DNA of 10,412 nucleotides, taken from assembly GCA_002450755.1 (NCBI GenBank), contig DKAI01000131.1:1-10412 (forward strand), written 5' to 3'. The stretch's first letter is position 1. The number at the start of each line of letters is the position of its first letter. Origin of the DNA: Deltaproteobacteria bacterium UBA6930. GTDB lineage: Bacteria > Myxococcota_A > UBA9160 > UBA6930. The position numbers and the translations under genes are program-made. The notes beneath the pieces are model-generated. The model made no database searches. It was not told where the DNA came from and saw nothing but the letters and a program-made list of their open reading frames with translations. Positions 1 to 7,674 of the stretch are shown piece after piece.

Positions 1-849
1 CTGTGCCTAAGAGCGCTGGCTACGCAACGCATTCACTCGGGCTACATCATTCAAGGACCCTCTGAAGAATCCCGGCAAGTTTCTCGTTGGTTTGCTCGAG
101 CCCTTGCGTGCGAGAATATCCCAGAGGCGCCCTGCGAGGGTTGTAACTCCTGCAGACGATCTACCGCCCGTGAAGAGCCTGAACTAGATGGGAGCGGCAA
201 AAAAGGCGCTCTTTACAGGCACATTGGCGACCATCCGGATCTTTTTTGGATCGAGCGAGGATCGGGCGATACCAGAGTTCGCATCGGCCAGCTCAGAGCC
301 GTTCAAAAGCAGCTCTATCTCCAGAGTTCTGGACGACAAGTTCTCGTGGTGTCAGATGCATCCTGGCTAAACGTCGAGGCACAAAACTGCATCCTCAGAT
401 TGCTCGAAGAACCGCCCGTAGCCACACACATTTTATTAGTGACGGAGAATCCTGCATCACTTTTAGCCACGGTTAGATCGCGTTGTCAGAGAATTATTCT
501 TTCTCCCTCAATCAGCGATGAACCTTCACCTGAGATTTCTGAGCTCCTAGAAGAAATAAATGCTTTAGTAGGATCAACTGATGTAGATGTGCTCAACTGG
601 GCCGAGACCTATCGAGGACCTCGGATCCATGCCGCGGCCGGAGTAGGCAATCTTCTACAGGCCGGTTGTTTATGGATTCATACCGAAGCTACGGAACGGC
701 GGGCCTCGCTGGGGGGACCTTTTTCTGATCTATTAGATACCTGGTACGTTCTTAGGCAGTGCCGAAAGGCTTTGGTACAACGAAACGCAAACCCCCAAAT
801 GATTGCTGAAAAAGCCCTAAGAGCAATTAGTAGAATACGTCATGGATAA
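1..849 (+). CDS. holB: DNA polymerase III delta' subunit (clamp loader), 5' end outside window
   Basis: Delta' is the stator subunit of the clamp-loader complex that places the sliding clamp on primed DNA in the cytoplasm. The frame is open from base 1, so the true start lies to the left; 282 residues are visible. Numbered from base 1, a zinc knot of four cysteines (C37, C45, C48, C51; spacing 7-2-2) closely matches the family's 8-2-2. A degenerate, non-catalytic Walker A (GPSEESR, 19-25) precedes it. An HPD motif near 78, LLEEPP (134-139) and the SRC motif (160-162) follow; all are typical of delta'. About 20 extra residues (54-72) separate the knot from HPD. Only 120 residues follow SRC, where E. 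coli has about 175, so the lid/collar part is short. It overlaps the phosphatase gene by 8 bases, suggesting co-transcription. Family call is strong; the short C-terminus is read by eye. Confidence 0.9.
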   Translation: MCLRALATQRIHSGYIIQGPSEESRQVSRWFARALACENIPEAPCEGCNSCRRSTAREEPELDGSGKKGALYRHIGDHPDLFWIERGSGDTRVRIGQLRAVQKQLYLQSSGRQVLVVSDASWLNVEAQNCILRLLEEPPVATHILLVTENPASLLATVRSRCQRIILSPSISDEPSPEISELLEEINALVGSTDVDVLNWAETYRGPRIHAAAGVGNLLQAGCLWIHTEATERRASLGGPFSDLLDTWYVLRQCRKALVQRNANPQMIAEKALRAISRIRHG

Positions 850-1639
850 ACCCACAGAAGAACGCCTGAGAGTCGCCGTAAAAATTGCTCGAGCGGCTGG
901 AGACATTCAAAGAGACCGGTATGAAACTCCACTAGAAATCCAAACGAAGTCAGTGGACATAGACTTAGTGACCGAAGTTGATCGAGCCTGCGAAGGATTG
1001 GCAGTAGCGAAAATAGAGGAAATGTTCCCAGAGGACTCGATCCTTGCGGAAGAAGGTGGCGGTACGAATCGAAAAAACTCTACATGGCGCTGGATTATCG
1101 ATCCGCTTGACGGAACGACTAATTATGCACATGGCTATCCCCGCTTCTGCATCTCGATTGGCATCGAGAGAGAGAAGAAAAGAACCCTAGCTGTGATTTA
1201 CGATCCGCTTATGGACGAGCTTTACCATGCCATCAGAGGAGGAGGATCTTTTCGGAATAACCTCAAGATTTCGGTCTCACGGGAATCCCTCATGGAACGC
1301 TCACTTCTTGCCACAGGTTTTGCATACGATCAAAAGCGAAGTAGGCGTGAAAATGTTGAGTATTTTGCCGCGTTTTTAAAGACTGCTCGAGCAATGCGTC
1401 GCGACGGCTCTGCTGCTCTAGACCTCTGTTATGTCGCTTCAGGACGACTCGATGGATTTTGGGAACTAAAACTATCGCCATGGGACGTAGCAGCGGGATA
1501 CCTGTTGGTGGAAGAAGCTGGAGGGCGAATCTCTAACCATTCTGGGGGAGCTGCATTTGACTCGGGCCGTGAAGTTGTGGCTAGCAACGGAATAATTCAT
1601 GACAACATGTTGAAGGTAATCAGCACTGTACACGTTTAA
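842..1639 (+). CDS. suhB: Inositol-1-monophosphatase family protein (SuhB-like)
   Basis: Mg2+-dependent sugar/inositol phosphate phosphatase of the FIG superfamily, 265 residues, matching the usual 260-270. Metal-site motifs are all present: E70 in LAEEGG, D87 and D90 in WIIDPLDGTTNY (84-95), and D215 in SPWDVAAG (212-219). GSAALDLCYVASGRLDG (189-205) is the usual substrate-side segment. There is no signal peptide, so it should be cytoplasmic. The ATG lies 8 bases inside the end of the delta' gene, with no strong Shine-Dalgarno of its own, which points to translational coupling. In vivo substrates of such proteins vary (inositol phosphate, NADP, fructose-1,6-bisphosphate), and E. coli SuhB also acts in rRNA transcription antitermination. 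The exact substrate cannot be read from sequence. The gene symbol is given for family membership only. Confidence 0.9.
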   Translation: MDKPTEERLRVAVKIARAAGDIQRDRYETPLEIQTKSVDIDLVTEVDRACEGLAVAKIEEMFPEDSILAEEGGGTNRKNSTWRWIIDPLDGTTNYAHGYPRFCISIGIEREKKRTLAVIYDPLMDELYHAIRGGGSFRNNLKISVSRESLMERSLLATGFAYDQKRSRRENVEYFAAFLKTARAMRRDGSAALDLCYVASGRLDGFWELKLSPWDVAAGYLLVEEAGGRISNHSGGAAFDSGREVVASNGIIHDNMLKVISTVHV

Positions 1640-1686
1640 CTTATGAAAAGTTCTCAATAACCGCCTTTGCGGAGCAAAACAGTTTG

Positions 1687-1711
1687 AGTTAACCCGGACT
1701 TAACTTATTTT
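1687..1711. terminator. Weak candidate hairpin between convergent genes
   Basis: AGTTAA (1687-1692) and TTAACT (1700-1705) form a 6-bp A/T-rich stem with a 7-base loop, followed on the + strand by TATTTT. A smaller CCGC/GCGG hairpin with a 4-base loop lies at 1661-1672. The 77-base gap sits between the ends of the suhB-like gene and the ABC operon, where a bidirectional terminator is expected. The stem is weak and the U-tract short, so this is only a candidate. Confidence 0.3.
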
Positions 1712-1716
1712 CAGAA

Positions 1717-3129
1717 CTATAGGTCTTCTCCCGAATCGTCTTCGTTCTTGTCTTCCTCACTCTGATGACTGAATCTATTGCGAAACGCTTCTGGACTTAT
1801 CGGAATGTCCTCAGCCAAGTCGTAGTGTAAACGATAAACAGTTCTTTCTCCTTGAATACGTGCTGCAATGCCACGGTCGGCATCTACGACCCCAAGTTCG
1901 ACATTAGCAAGGACTTCTCTTTTACCTTCCGACATATCGCCCTGAATAGTTATAGACACCTTCGGTGGCAGCAAGCCTAGAGTGTATAAGGTCTCATCCG
2001 TGGCTTTTTCTTCATCAATATCGATCGCCACTACACCCGCAAGGGACGACAAAAAACGAGAGGCCTTGCCAGGAGCCATCTTAGGATCAGTGACCCAGTT
2101 GCCTTCATCACGATTTCCAAAAACGGATAAGTCCAAAGATCCATTAGCATTATGAAAATCAAGTTTAAAGGCCTTGGCCTCAACCGCTGAAAAGCGTCCG
2201 ACCTCTCTAAATCTTAAAGAAACAACGTCCTGGGGCAAATCATCTACTAGGTCGGAACGTACGCTGAATAAAGTAGTCTTTCCTTCTACATTAACGAGCC
2301 TTCTATCACCGATAGCCCGGCCAATTTCCAACTTATGAAATCTACCCTCGCGTTCCTTGAGCGTGATCACTGTCTCCGGCTGGGAAAAGGTATCCTGCTC
2401 AGCCACTCCAGGTTCGTCCACAAAATCCAGAGCCTTTAAAAATTGCATCTGAGATAACAGCGACTCGACTGCATTACGGTCACCACGAGCCTGGACCGGA
2501 ACCTTCATATTCCACTCTTTATCCGAGGATTTGAATAGTGTTGCCTCAGAAGTGCCCCAGCGAACTGAAATCTCCGTAACATCGTCCCTCTCGAAGAACA
2601 GCACACTTCGATCCCGCAACTCGCTCAAGCTTTTCTCAAATGGTGAGACTTCGAAAGTTTTTGCCGAAAATACCTTTTGTCCACCCTCACTTGATAAGTA
2701 TGTGGAATCACCCAAAGGTGTCTCGTCACCAATCGTGAAAGCATACTCTTGGCCTTTAGAACCAAACCGAACGCTCGGATTCTTATCGAGACCGTATATC
2801 TCTAGAGTCTCGGGATTCGCAAACTGTCTGCCAAACTTCAGCGTTGCAATCGCCCTCGCCAACCCGTCTGAAGCTACTGAGTCCGCTTTATAAATTAAGG
2901 GGTTCACCAACCTCCAACTCTCACCCTCACGCTCGATACGAGCATTCAGGCCATCGCTTGTGAACAGCTCTATCCAGTCAATACCGTCGGCGGCGACGTC
3001 AGCGAAGAGGAGCGCCTTTCTTTCCTCCTCACTGTCGCGATCTGTTGCACCGCGAATTTCATAAAAATAGACAAAAGCGCCTACTAAAGCGGTAACAATT
3101 ACCAAAAGAATCGTGCTTCTTTGATTCAT
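1717..3129 (-). CDS. DUF4340 domain-containing membrane-anchored protein
   Basis: A 470-residue protein with one N-terminal membrane segment (about residues 6-23) and no obvious lipobox. The rest is a long hydrophilic, presumably periplasmic part made of repeated beta-rich units. DUF4340-type features are a 'tf.iG...p.g..tYl' strip followed by a 'SP....l..lRdrsvl' strip near 140-180, and an FREVGRF-like strip later. DUF4340 proteins often sit beside GldG-like ABC accessory genes; their biochemical role is unsettled. The start chosen is the ATG at 3129: it leads directly into the membrane segment, has AGGA a few bases upstream, and begins 7 bases after the upstream stop. A longer frame reaches 3222 but would run back into the upstream gene. 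It is last of four genes in the operon. The C-terminus is rich in acidic residues and Asn. Confidence 0.85.
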   Translation of the reverse strand: MNQRSTILLVIVTALVGAFVYFYEIRGATDRDSEEERKALLFADVAADGIDWIELFTSDGLNARIEREGESWRLVNPLIYKADSVASDGLARAIATLKFGRQFANPETLEIYGLDKNPSVRFGSKGQEYAFTIGDETPLGDSTYLSSEGGQKVFSAKTFEVSPFEKSLSELRDRSVLFFERDDVTEISVRWGTSEATLFKSSDKEWNMKVPVQARGDRNAVESLLSQMQFLKALDFVDEPGVAEQDTFSQPETVITLKEREGRFHKLEIGRAIGDRRLVNVEGKTTLFSVRSDLVDDLPQDVVSLRFREVGRFSAVEAKAFKLDFHNANGSLDLSVFGNRDEGNWVTDPKMAPGKASRFLSSLAGVVAIDIDEEKATDETLYTLGLLPPKVSITIQGDMSEGKREVLANVELGVVDADRGIAARIQGERTVYRLHYDLAEDIPISPEAFRNRFSHQSEEDKNEDDSGEDL

Positions 3130-3136
3130 CGGTTTC

Positions 3137-4708
3137 CTACGCCAACTCGCGACGGCGCCACCACCAGACGAATACGCCAAGCCCTGCAATGATCTCTGGT
3201 AGAACGAAAAGCGACAGGACACGGAGCCTCATAAATTCTTCGGTATTTAGTGCAAGACGACTGGCGCGTGCGGTGGCAGGGCGAATTGAGATGGCATCAA
3301 AATCACTCAACAGCCAATTAACTGAGTTAAGCAAGAGGTCACGGTTACGATGTTGGCCGAACAAAACATTAGTAGCGAAATCGGAATCTCCGAACACAAC
3401 TACTCTAGCCGCGTCCCCCTCACCGCTAGGGCCTATCTCGCCAGCTACGGCGATCGGCACAGGCCCCATAACGTCGCCTTCGTTGAAAGCCGCCTGACCA
3501 ACGCTATAGAACGTTTCCAAATCCGTTTCACCCCATGACTCGTCACCGGTCATAACCACACTAGTAAAGTTTCCAGTCCTAACATTGGTTGGTCTTACAC
3601 TTCGTACTAAATGGAACAACGTTCTTTCGCGGATGGGTTTTGTGATTTCGTGCTCCGCGTAACGCCCAGCAAATGGGGAGACAGGGCGGCCGAACAAACC
3701 TTGCACTCGATCGACAACGATATTATCTCCCAACTTCACTCCCCAATTTTCCAATTTAGAATCAAGTTTCGCTTCCGATTGAGGATCAATCATCACCAGG
3801 ATTGCACCACCTCGTTCGACATAATCATCAATCGCCTGCAGTTCGGAGTCGTGAAGGGGCCTTATCGGTCCCCCAATTATCAGCACACTTGCATCCTCAG
3901 GCACACTTCCCGTAGCCGCAAGGAGGAGCCCCTTTACCTCATAGTTCTCATTTAGCAAAGCCGCTCTAAATTGTGAAAATCCTTCGGGACCTTCCGCGTT
4001 TTCCTCCATGGCTAGTCGCTCACCGTGACCTTCAAGAAAGTACACGCGGCGAACATCATGCCTCGTTAGCTTCACTAACGCATTCGTAATCGTTTCCTCG
4101 GTCAATTCTTGAATTTCAGTCGATTGATTTCCCAGTTGAATGTGAAGAAGACCATCCGTCAGTCTTTCGTCCTCAATGCCAAGTGCCCTGGATGGTCCCG
4201 GATTGACCTCGGGATCAACAAACTCGACGAACACCCGTTCACTAACGTAATCGAAGCGGTCTAAAAGTTGCCTGACGGACGGTTCTCTTACCGACGTGTA
4301 GAAGCCAGTAAACTTCACATCCTCCTCTAAACCCAACAGAATCTTCTCGGCCTGATTAGATAGAGTATGTTCCTTCGATTCTGACCAATCCCAGCGAGTG
4401 TGGTAACGGGTGGAAAGAAACGCAAGCAACGTCAACAACGTAACACCAAGAGTCAAGCCCAGGAGAGCGTTAGCTCCGTACTTACCAGCGCGCTTCGTCC
4501 CGCCGCTTCCGAGCTTCTCTCTAAGCTTTTCGGCATTTGAGACAAGTGCAAAAAGAGAGAGCGCAGCTCCCACTGCGAAATTCGCCCAGATCCATGGCAA
4601 ATCCCTAGCCAAAAACAAACCACCTGTAGCCATCTGCAAGAAAAGTGAGACCAGACCAAAAACAATGGCCACTGCTCCTAGCCAACCAAGAAGTCCCGAC
4701 CAACGCAT
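3137..4708 (-). CDS. GldG-like ABC transporter accessory protein (ABC_transp_aux family)
   Basis: A 523-residue protein resembling GldG, the accessory component of ABC exporters. There are membrane segments near 5-27, 39-56 and 79-98, a large extracytoplasmic part, and a final membrane segment near 497-517 followed by a basic end (WWWRRRELA). After the third membrane segment comes the signature strip RWDWSESKEHTLS, the usual RxD..e.k.ytLS entry of the family. A glutamine-amidotransferase-like fold follows, with YFLEGHGER, VLIIGGP and GGAILVMIDP. The reading frame extends to a GTG at 4717, but the ATG at 4708 is preferred: GAGGTG stands 6 bases upstream and the ATG shares one base with the preceding stop (TAATG). 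In Flavobacterium, GldA/F/G are linked to gliding. Homologues occur widely in non-gliders, so only the complex type is inferred here. Confidence 0.85.
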   Translation of the reverse strand: MRWSGLLGWLGAVAIVFGLVSLFLQMATGGLFLARDLPWIWANFAVGAALSLFALVSNAEKLREKLGSGGTKRAGKYGANALLGLTLGVTLLTLLAFLSTRYHTRWDWSESKEHTLSNQAEKILLGLEEDVKFTGFYTSVREPSVRQLLDRFDYVSERVFVEFVDPEVNPGPSRALGIEDERLTDGLLHIQLGNQSTEIQELTEETITNALVKLTRHDVRRVYFLEGHGERLAMEENAEGPEGFSQFRAALLNENYEVKGLLLAATGSVPEDASVLIIGGPIRPLHDSELQAIDDYVERGGAILVMIDPQSEAKLDSKLENWGVKLGDNIVVDRVQGLFGRPVSPFAGRYAEHEITKPIRERTLFHLVRSVRPTNVRTGNFTSVVMTGDESWGETDLETFYSVGQAAFNEGDVMGPVPIAVAGEIGPSGEGDAARVVVFGDSDFATNVLFGQHRNRDLLLNSVNWLLSDFDAISIRPATARASRLALNTEEFMRLRVLSLFVLPEIIAGLGVFVWWWRRRELA

Positions 4709-5505
4709 TAACGCCACCTCGCAGATTCAACCGAAGTTTTTGTAAATACAAGAAAAACACTAATCATAAAGGCGAAATAGGCAAGATCCCGAGTATCTAC
4801 GAGCCCCCTGACCATCTTCTCGAAACGATCGGAGGCCGAGAGGAACCTCATCACCTCCGATAAATTGGAATCTGCACCAATTGTCCCACCCGCGGCCCCT
4901 AAGTCAGCGACAACCGCCAGCATCCACAGTATGAGGAGCAACACCAATGCTAGGAAGAAGGCAATGAGCTGATTTCGGGTAACTGAAGAAGCGAAAGCGC
5001 CTACGGCCACGTAACTCCACGAGAGCAAGAGGAGTCCTAAGAGTCCCGAAATAGTCCGCCAGAACTCAGGATTTCCATATAGGAATAGAATCCCTGTAAA
5101 AAAAGCAGCAACCAAAACCAAACAGGCTGCAAAAACAGCGCCGGCTATATATTTTCCCAAAACGAGTTCCCATATAGTTATAGGACTGGTTAGTAGAAGT
5201 TCCTGAGTACCATTGACCTTCTCTGAAGCGAAGAGGCCCATCGTAATACCCGGAATAAGAAAAAGTAAAACAATCCACATAACACCAAAAAAAGGTCCCA
5301 AGACCGCGTCATTCAGATTAATTTTCTCTAAATAATCCGTGTATTGAAGACTCTGCGCCTCCGCGACCTGAGCGTCGAAACTCAAAACACCTGCAAGAAA
5401 GAAAAAGCCCGCAAGGAGAGCGAAGAGCGTGAGGGTTACATATGCCACAGGAGAAACGAAAAGCGACGACAGCTCTCTCCCAGCGATAGACGTTATATGT
5501 CTCAT
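4708..5505 (-). CDS. ABC-2 type permease (GldF-like)
   Basis: Membrane subunit of an ABC exporter, 265 residues, with about six hydrophobic segments: near 18-42, 70-92, 117-142, 150-172, 178-200 and 239-257. The ABC-2 family hallmark lies after the second: a cytoplasmic strip with ASEKVNGTQELLLTSP (about 93-108), then WELVLGKY leading into segment three. This is the loop expected to contact the ATPase. It begins with an ATGA overlap with the ATPase gene and ends with a TAATG overlap with the GldG-like gene, so the three are almost certainly translated together. Length and order match GldF. The transported substrate cannot be told from the sequence. Confidence 0.9.
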   Translation of the reverse strand: MRHITSIAGRELSSLFVSPVAYVTLTLFALLAGFFFLAGVLSFDAQVAEAQSLQYTDYLEKINLNDAVLGPFFGVMWIVLLFLIPGITMGLFASEKVNGTQELLLTSPITIWELVLGKYIAGAVFAACLVLVAAFFTGILFLYGNPEFWRTISGLLGLLLLSWSYVAVGAFASSVTRNQLIAFFLALVLLLILWMLAVVADLGAAGGTIGADSNLSEVMRFLSASDRFEKMVRGLVDTRDLAYFAFMISVFLVFTKTSVESARWR

Positions 5506-6305
5506 TTACCTACCTCGCGACCAAGAGCGATGCTCTCTCCCTGAGCCGCGCGAGTAAAAACATCTTCCAAACGCTGACCTTCTTGTGCCAAAGCAGTCAG
5601 CTGGGCATCTAGGACGAGAGTCCCTTCGTTGATTATTAATACTCTGCGGCATATTGCTTCAACCTCGGCAAGAATATGGGTCGAGAGAATTACACTCTGG
5701 CCCCCATGTTCGCCGGGTCTTGCGAGGTCAGCAATAAGTTGGCGAATTTCAGATATTTGAATTGGGTCGAGCCCGACTGTAGGTTCGTCCAGAACCAATA
5801 CGGGCGGCTCATGGACTATGGCCTGAGCAAGGCCTACCCGCTGTCGATAACCCTTCGATAAGAGTCCTATCACTCGGCTCTGCACGTGCGTCAAACCACA
5901 GCGCTCAAGAGCCTTGTCGACAGCCTCCTTGCGCCTGGCCCGAGGAAGATCCTTAAGCTTTGAAACATATACTAGATAACTCCTGACACTCATTTCAGGA
6001 TAAATGGGTGGCGACTCAGGCAAATACCCGATCGACCTTCGTGCTTCCAAGGGGCTCGAAAACAGGTCATAGCCCGCTATCTGTGCACTCCCCTCTGTCG
6101 GTGGAATAAAACCTGTTAAAATTCTCATCGTAGTAGTCTTGCCAGCGCCGTTAGGCCCCAGGAAGCCAACAACCTCTCCCTCGCCTACGTCAAATGACAC
6201 GCCTTCCACTGCCGTAAAATCGCCATAACGCTTTGAAATCCCTCTCGCTTCTATGCGAGACGAGTCTGCTTTCACCGATTCAGAACTCTCTGCACCATCA
6301 CTCAT
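5502..6305 (-). CDS. ABC transporter ATP-binding protein (GldA-like, ABC-2 exporter class)
   Basis: Cytoplasmic ATPase driving the exporter made with the adjacent permease; 267 residues. In order: Walker A GPNGAGKTT (50-58), a glutamate in place of the Q-loop glutamine (E97 in YLPESPPIYPEMSV, usual for this class), signature LSKGYRQR (149-156), Walker B VLVLDEPT (169-176) and H-loop histidine H210 in ILSTH. A 17-residue Ser/Glu-rich, probably disordered extension precedes the domain. A small insert (ARPGEHGGQ, 195-203) lies before the H-loop strand. The ATG at 6305 has GGAGAGG upstream at a suitable distance, a strong ribosome site fitting the first gene of an operon. All catalytic residues are present, so it should be active. 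Nearest well-known relatives are GldA and the DrrA/NatA-type ATPases. Confidence 0.93.
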   Translation of the reverse strand: MSDGAESSESVKADSSRIEARGISKRYGDFTAVEGVSFDVGEGEVVGFLGPNGAGKTTTMRILTGFIPPTEGSAQIAGYDLFSSPLEARRSIGYLPESPPIYPEMSVRSYLVYVSKLKDLPRARRKEAVDKALERCGLTHVQSRVIGLLSKGYRQRVGLAQAIVHEPPVLVLDEPTVGLDPIQISEIRQLIADLARPGEHGGQSVILSTHILAEVEAICRRVLIINEGTLVLDAQLTALAQEGQRLEDVFTRAAQGESIALGREVGK

Positions 6306-6427
6306 TCTGTTTTACCTCTCCAATTCAGACGCAAGAGTATAGAGTCCACGGGGCACCTTCCGGTTCCACTACCAGAATCTCGGAACAAGATACAACTTAG
6401 CTCTTTTTAACTCCCCTTTTGACCCAT

Positions 6428-6458
6428 TAGACTCTCAACCTATCGAAACGAATATAAT
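6428..6458 (+). promoter_or_regulatory. Candidate sigma70-type promoter for the glycosyltransferase-kinase pair
   Basis: A perfect TATAAT lies at 6453-6458 in an A/T-rich stretch, about 98 bases upstream of the glycosyltransferase ATG. The best -35 is TAGACT at 6428-6433, sharing T, G, A and C with TTGACA, but at 19 bases rather than 17. TTGACC at 6419-6424 is a better hexamer but 28 bases away, too far. Start of transcription would be near 6465. Confidence 0.4.
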
Positions 6459-6480
6459 ATCGTGTGCATCTTTCTCACAC

Positions 6481-6526
6481 CCCCCTGGTGATAGTCACGA
6501 CTAGTACAAAGCTGTTCCCAAGGGGG
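6481..6526 (+). other. Inverted repeat in the presumed leader of the glycosyltransferase mRNA
   Basis: CCCCCT (6481-6486) can pair with AGGGGG (6521-6526). Two more G-C pairs continue inward (GG 6487-6488 with CC 6518-6519) if A6520 is bulged. A small alternative hairpin, GTGA/TCAC with a 3-base loop, sits at 6488-6498. The stem is followed by non-U-rich sequence, so it does not look like an ordinary terminator. It could be an operator or mRNA structure, or chance. Confidence 0.3.
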
Positions 6527-6555
6527 CTGCAGAGAGATACCCTATTGCGATCCAA

Positions 6556-7674
6556 ATGCGTATTGCCTTAATTATTGAACGGTTCATCCCTACTGGGGGT
6601 GTGGAGCGAGCTGCCTGGCAGGTCGCCGAGGGATTGGCTAACGCTGGGGATCAAGTACACGTTTTCGCCCGCGAAGCCGCCGAGAACCCCAAAGTAAACC
6701 TACACCCCCTGAAAACTCCCTTTAACTGGCATCCAATGCGAGTATCAGCTTTTAGTAGGGAATCTAGTCGCGCTGCGCCCCGCTCGCATTTCGACGTGGT
6801 ACAGACGTTCTCTAGAACGAGACATCAAGACATATTTCGAGCAGGTGGCGGAAGTCATGCAGCGTACCTCGAAAGAAGCTTTAAGGGGATGCCTCTCGCT
6901 GTACGCTGGCTTTCACCTCGCCATCGACTGTTGCTTCGACTCGAAAAGAAAGTTTTTTCCGACCCTTCCCAAATCGTGATTTGCAACTCTGCCATGGTCG
7001 CTCGCGAGATTTCCAAGAGATATGGAATAGGTTCGGATAGATGCCGACTCATCTTAAACGGTGTAGATCCTAAGAAATTCCATCCCGAAAAACGGAGCGA
7101 TGCGCGGAAAAAATTTCATTTGAACTCTCAGGAAACGATGTGGCTATTCTTGGGTCACGGATTTGAAAGAAAAGGACTCAGAACTGCATTAGAGGCTCTC
7201 GCTCTCTCTAAGAACCAAGAATCGTACCTCTGGGTTGCGGGTAAAGACTCAACATCATCCTGGAAAGTACTAGTCAATCAGCTTGGCCTAACGAAAAGAG
7301 TTAAATTCCTAGGGCCGAGGAAGGATTCTGACAAACTCCTTGCAGCGTCAGACGGTCTTATTCTCCCAACAAAATACGATGCCTTCGCGAATGTAACGCT
7401 CGAGGCAGCTGCAAGCGGGTGCCCCGTACTAACGAGTAAATCTAATGGTGGTGCGGAATGGCTCGGCGAAGCTGGACTCACCCTAGAAGACCCGGCCGAT
7501 TCCAAGAGCTTTGCGAACGGACTCGACGCCCTTTCTGATCCAAAATATAGAGAGAAATTGCGTGTCGCAGGGCGGGAAAGAGCTGAACAGACAAGCTGGG
7601 AACATCACATTACTGCCCTTCGTTCTCTTTACAAGGAGGTAGCCTTACGCAAACACGAGATGTTCTCAAAATGA
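6556..7674 (+). CDS. WaaG/RfaG-like glycosyltransferase, GT4 family
   Basis: A 372-residue GT-B fold glycosyltransferase, most like WaaG (RfaG), which adds the first glucose to heptose II of the LPS inner core at the inner face of the cytoplasmic membrane. The N-terminal nucleotide fold starts at once with the acceptor-side glycine loop FIPTGGVERAAWQ (10-22). The C-terminal donor domain has GHGFERKGL (200-208; R205 and K206 are the expected diphosphate-binding pair) and YDAFANVTLEAAASG. In that strip the usual E-x7-E is D275-x7-E283, a conservative change also met in relatives. No signal peptide. The ATG at 6556 starts directly on the first beta strand; no clear Shine-Dalgarno precedes it. 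It ends in an ATGA overlap with the kinase gene, so the two act together, presumably on the same glycolipid. Exact sugar donor and acceptor are not determinable here. Confidence 0.88.
   Translation: MRIALIIERFIPTGGVERAAWQVAEGLANAGDQVHVFAREAAENPKVNLHPLKTPFNWHPMRVSAFSRESSRAAPRSHFDVVQTFSRTRHQDIFRAGGGSHAAYLERSFKGMPLAVRWLSPRHRLLLRLEKKVFSDPSQIVICNSAMVAREISKRYGIGSDRCRLILNGVDPKKFHPEKRSDARKKFHLNSQETMWLFLGHGFERKGLRTALEALALSKNQESYLWVAGKDSTSSWKVLVNQLGLTKRVKFLGPRKDSDKLLAASDGLILPTKYDAFANVTLEAAASGCPVLTSKSNGGAEWLGEAGLTLEDPADSKSFANGLDALSDPKYREKLRVAGRERAEQTSWEHHITALRSLYKEVALRKHEMFSK

Larger units (their letters stand above)
6306..6555. promoter_or_regulatory. Divergent intergenic region between ABC operon and LPS-type genes
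   Basis: These 250 bases separate the leftward ABC operon from the rightward glycosyltransferase unit and must hold promoters for both. On the + strand TATAAT stands at 6453-6458, with a possible -35 TAGACT (6428-6433, 4 of 6 matches, long 19-base spacer). On the - strand TATACT (6341-6336) is a possible -10 close to the ATPase gene, but I see no good -35 for it. The + leader carries a C-run/G-run inverted repeat listed separately. No riboswitch or small gene was recognised. Confidence 0.5.

Noticed and set aside
346..849. A shorter delta' gene starting at the GTG at 346
   Set aside because: The same frame stays open to base 1 and encodes the zinc knot and degenerate P-loop, so the gene continues to the left of the window.
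2531..2893. A 120-codon open frame on the + strand
   Set aside because: It is antisense to the DUF4340 gene and shows low-complexity Ser-rich composition.
3130..3222. An extended N-terminus for the DUF4340 protein
   Set aside because: It would overlap the upstream gene by over 80 bases and put a non-hydrophobic stretch before the membrane anchor; the ATG at 3129 has a Shine-Dalgarno and normal spacing.
3611..3955. A 114-codon open frame on the + strand
   Set aside because: It is antisense to the GldG-like gene, with no motif or plausible start region.
5502..6305. A defective ATPase because the Q-loop has Glu instead of Gln
   Set aside because: Glutamate at this position is common in the ABC-2 exporter ATPases (DrrA/NatA/GldA group); the other catalytic motifs are intact.
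6500..6505. ACTAGT palindrome in the leader
   Set aside because: A 6-base palindrome is expected by chance and nothing around it extends the symmetry.
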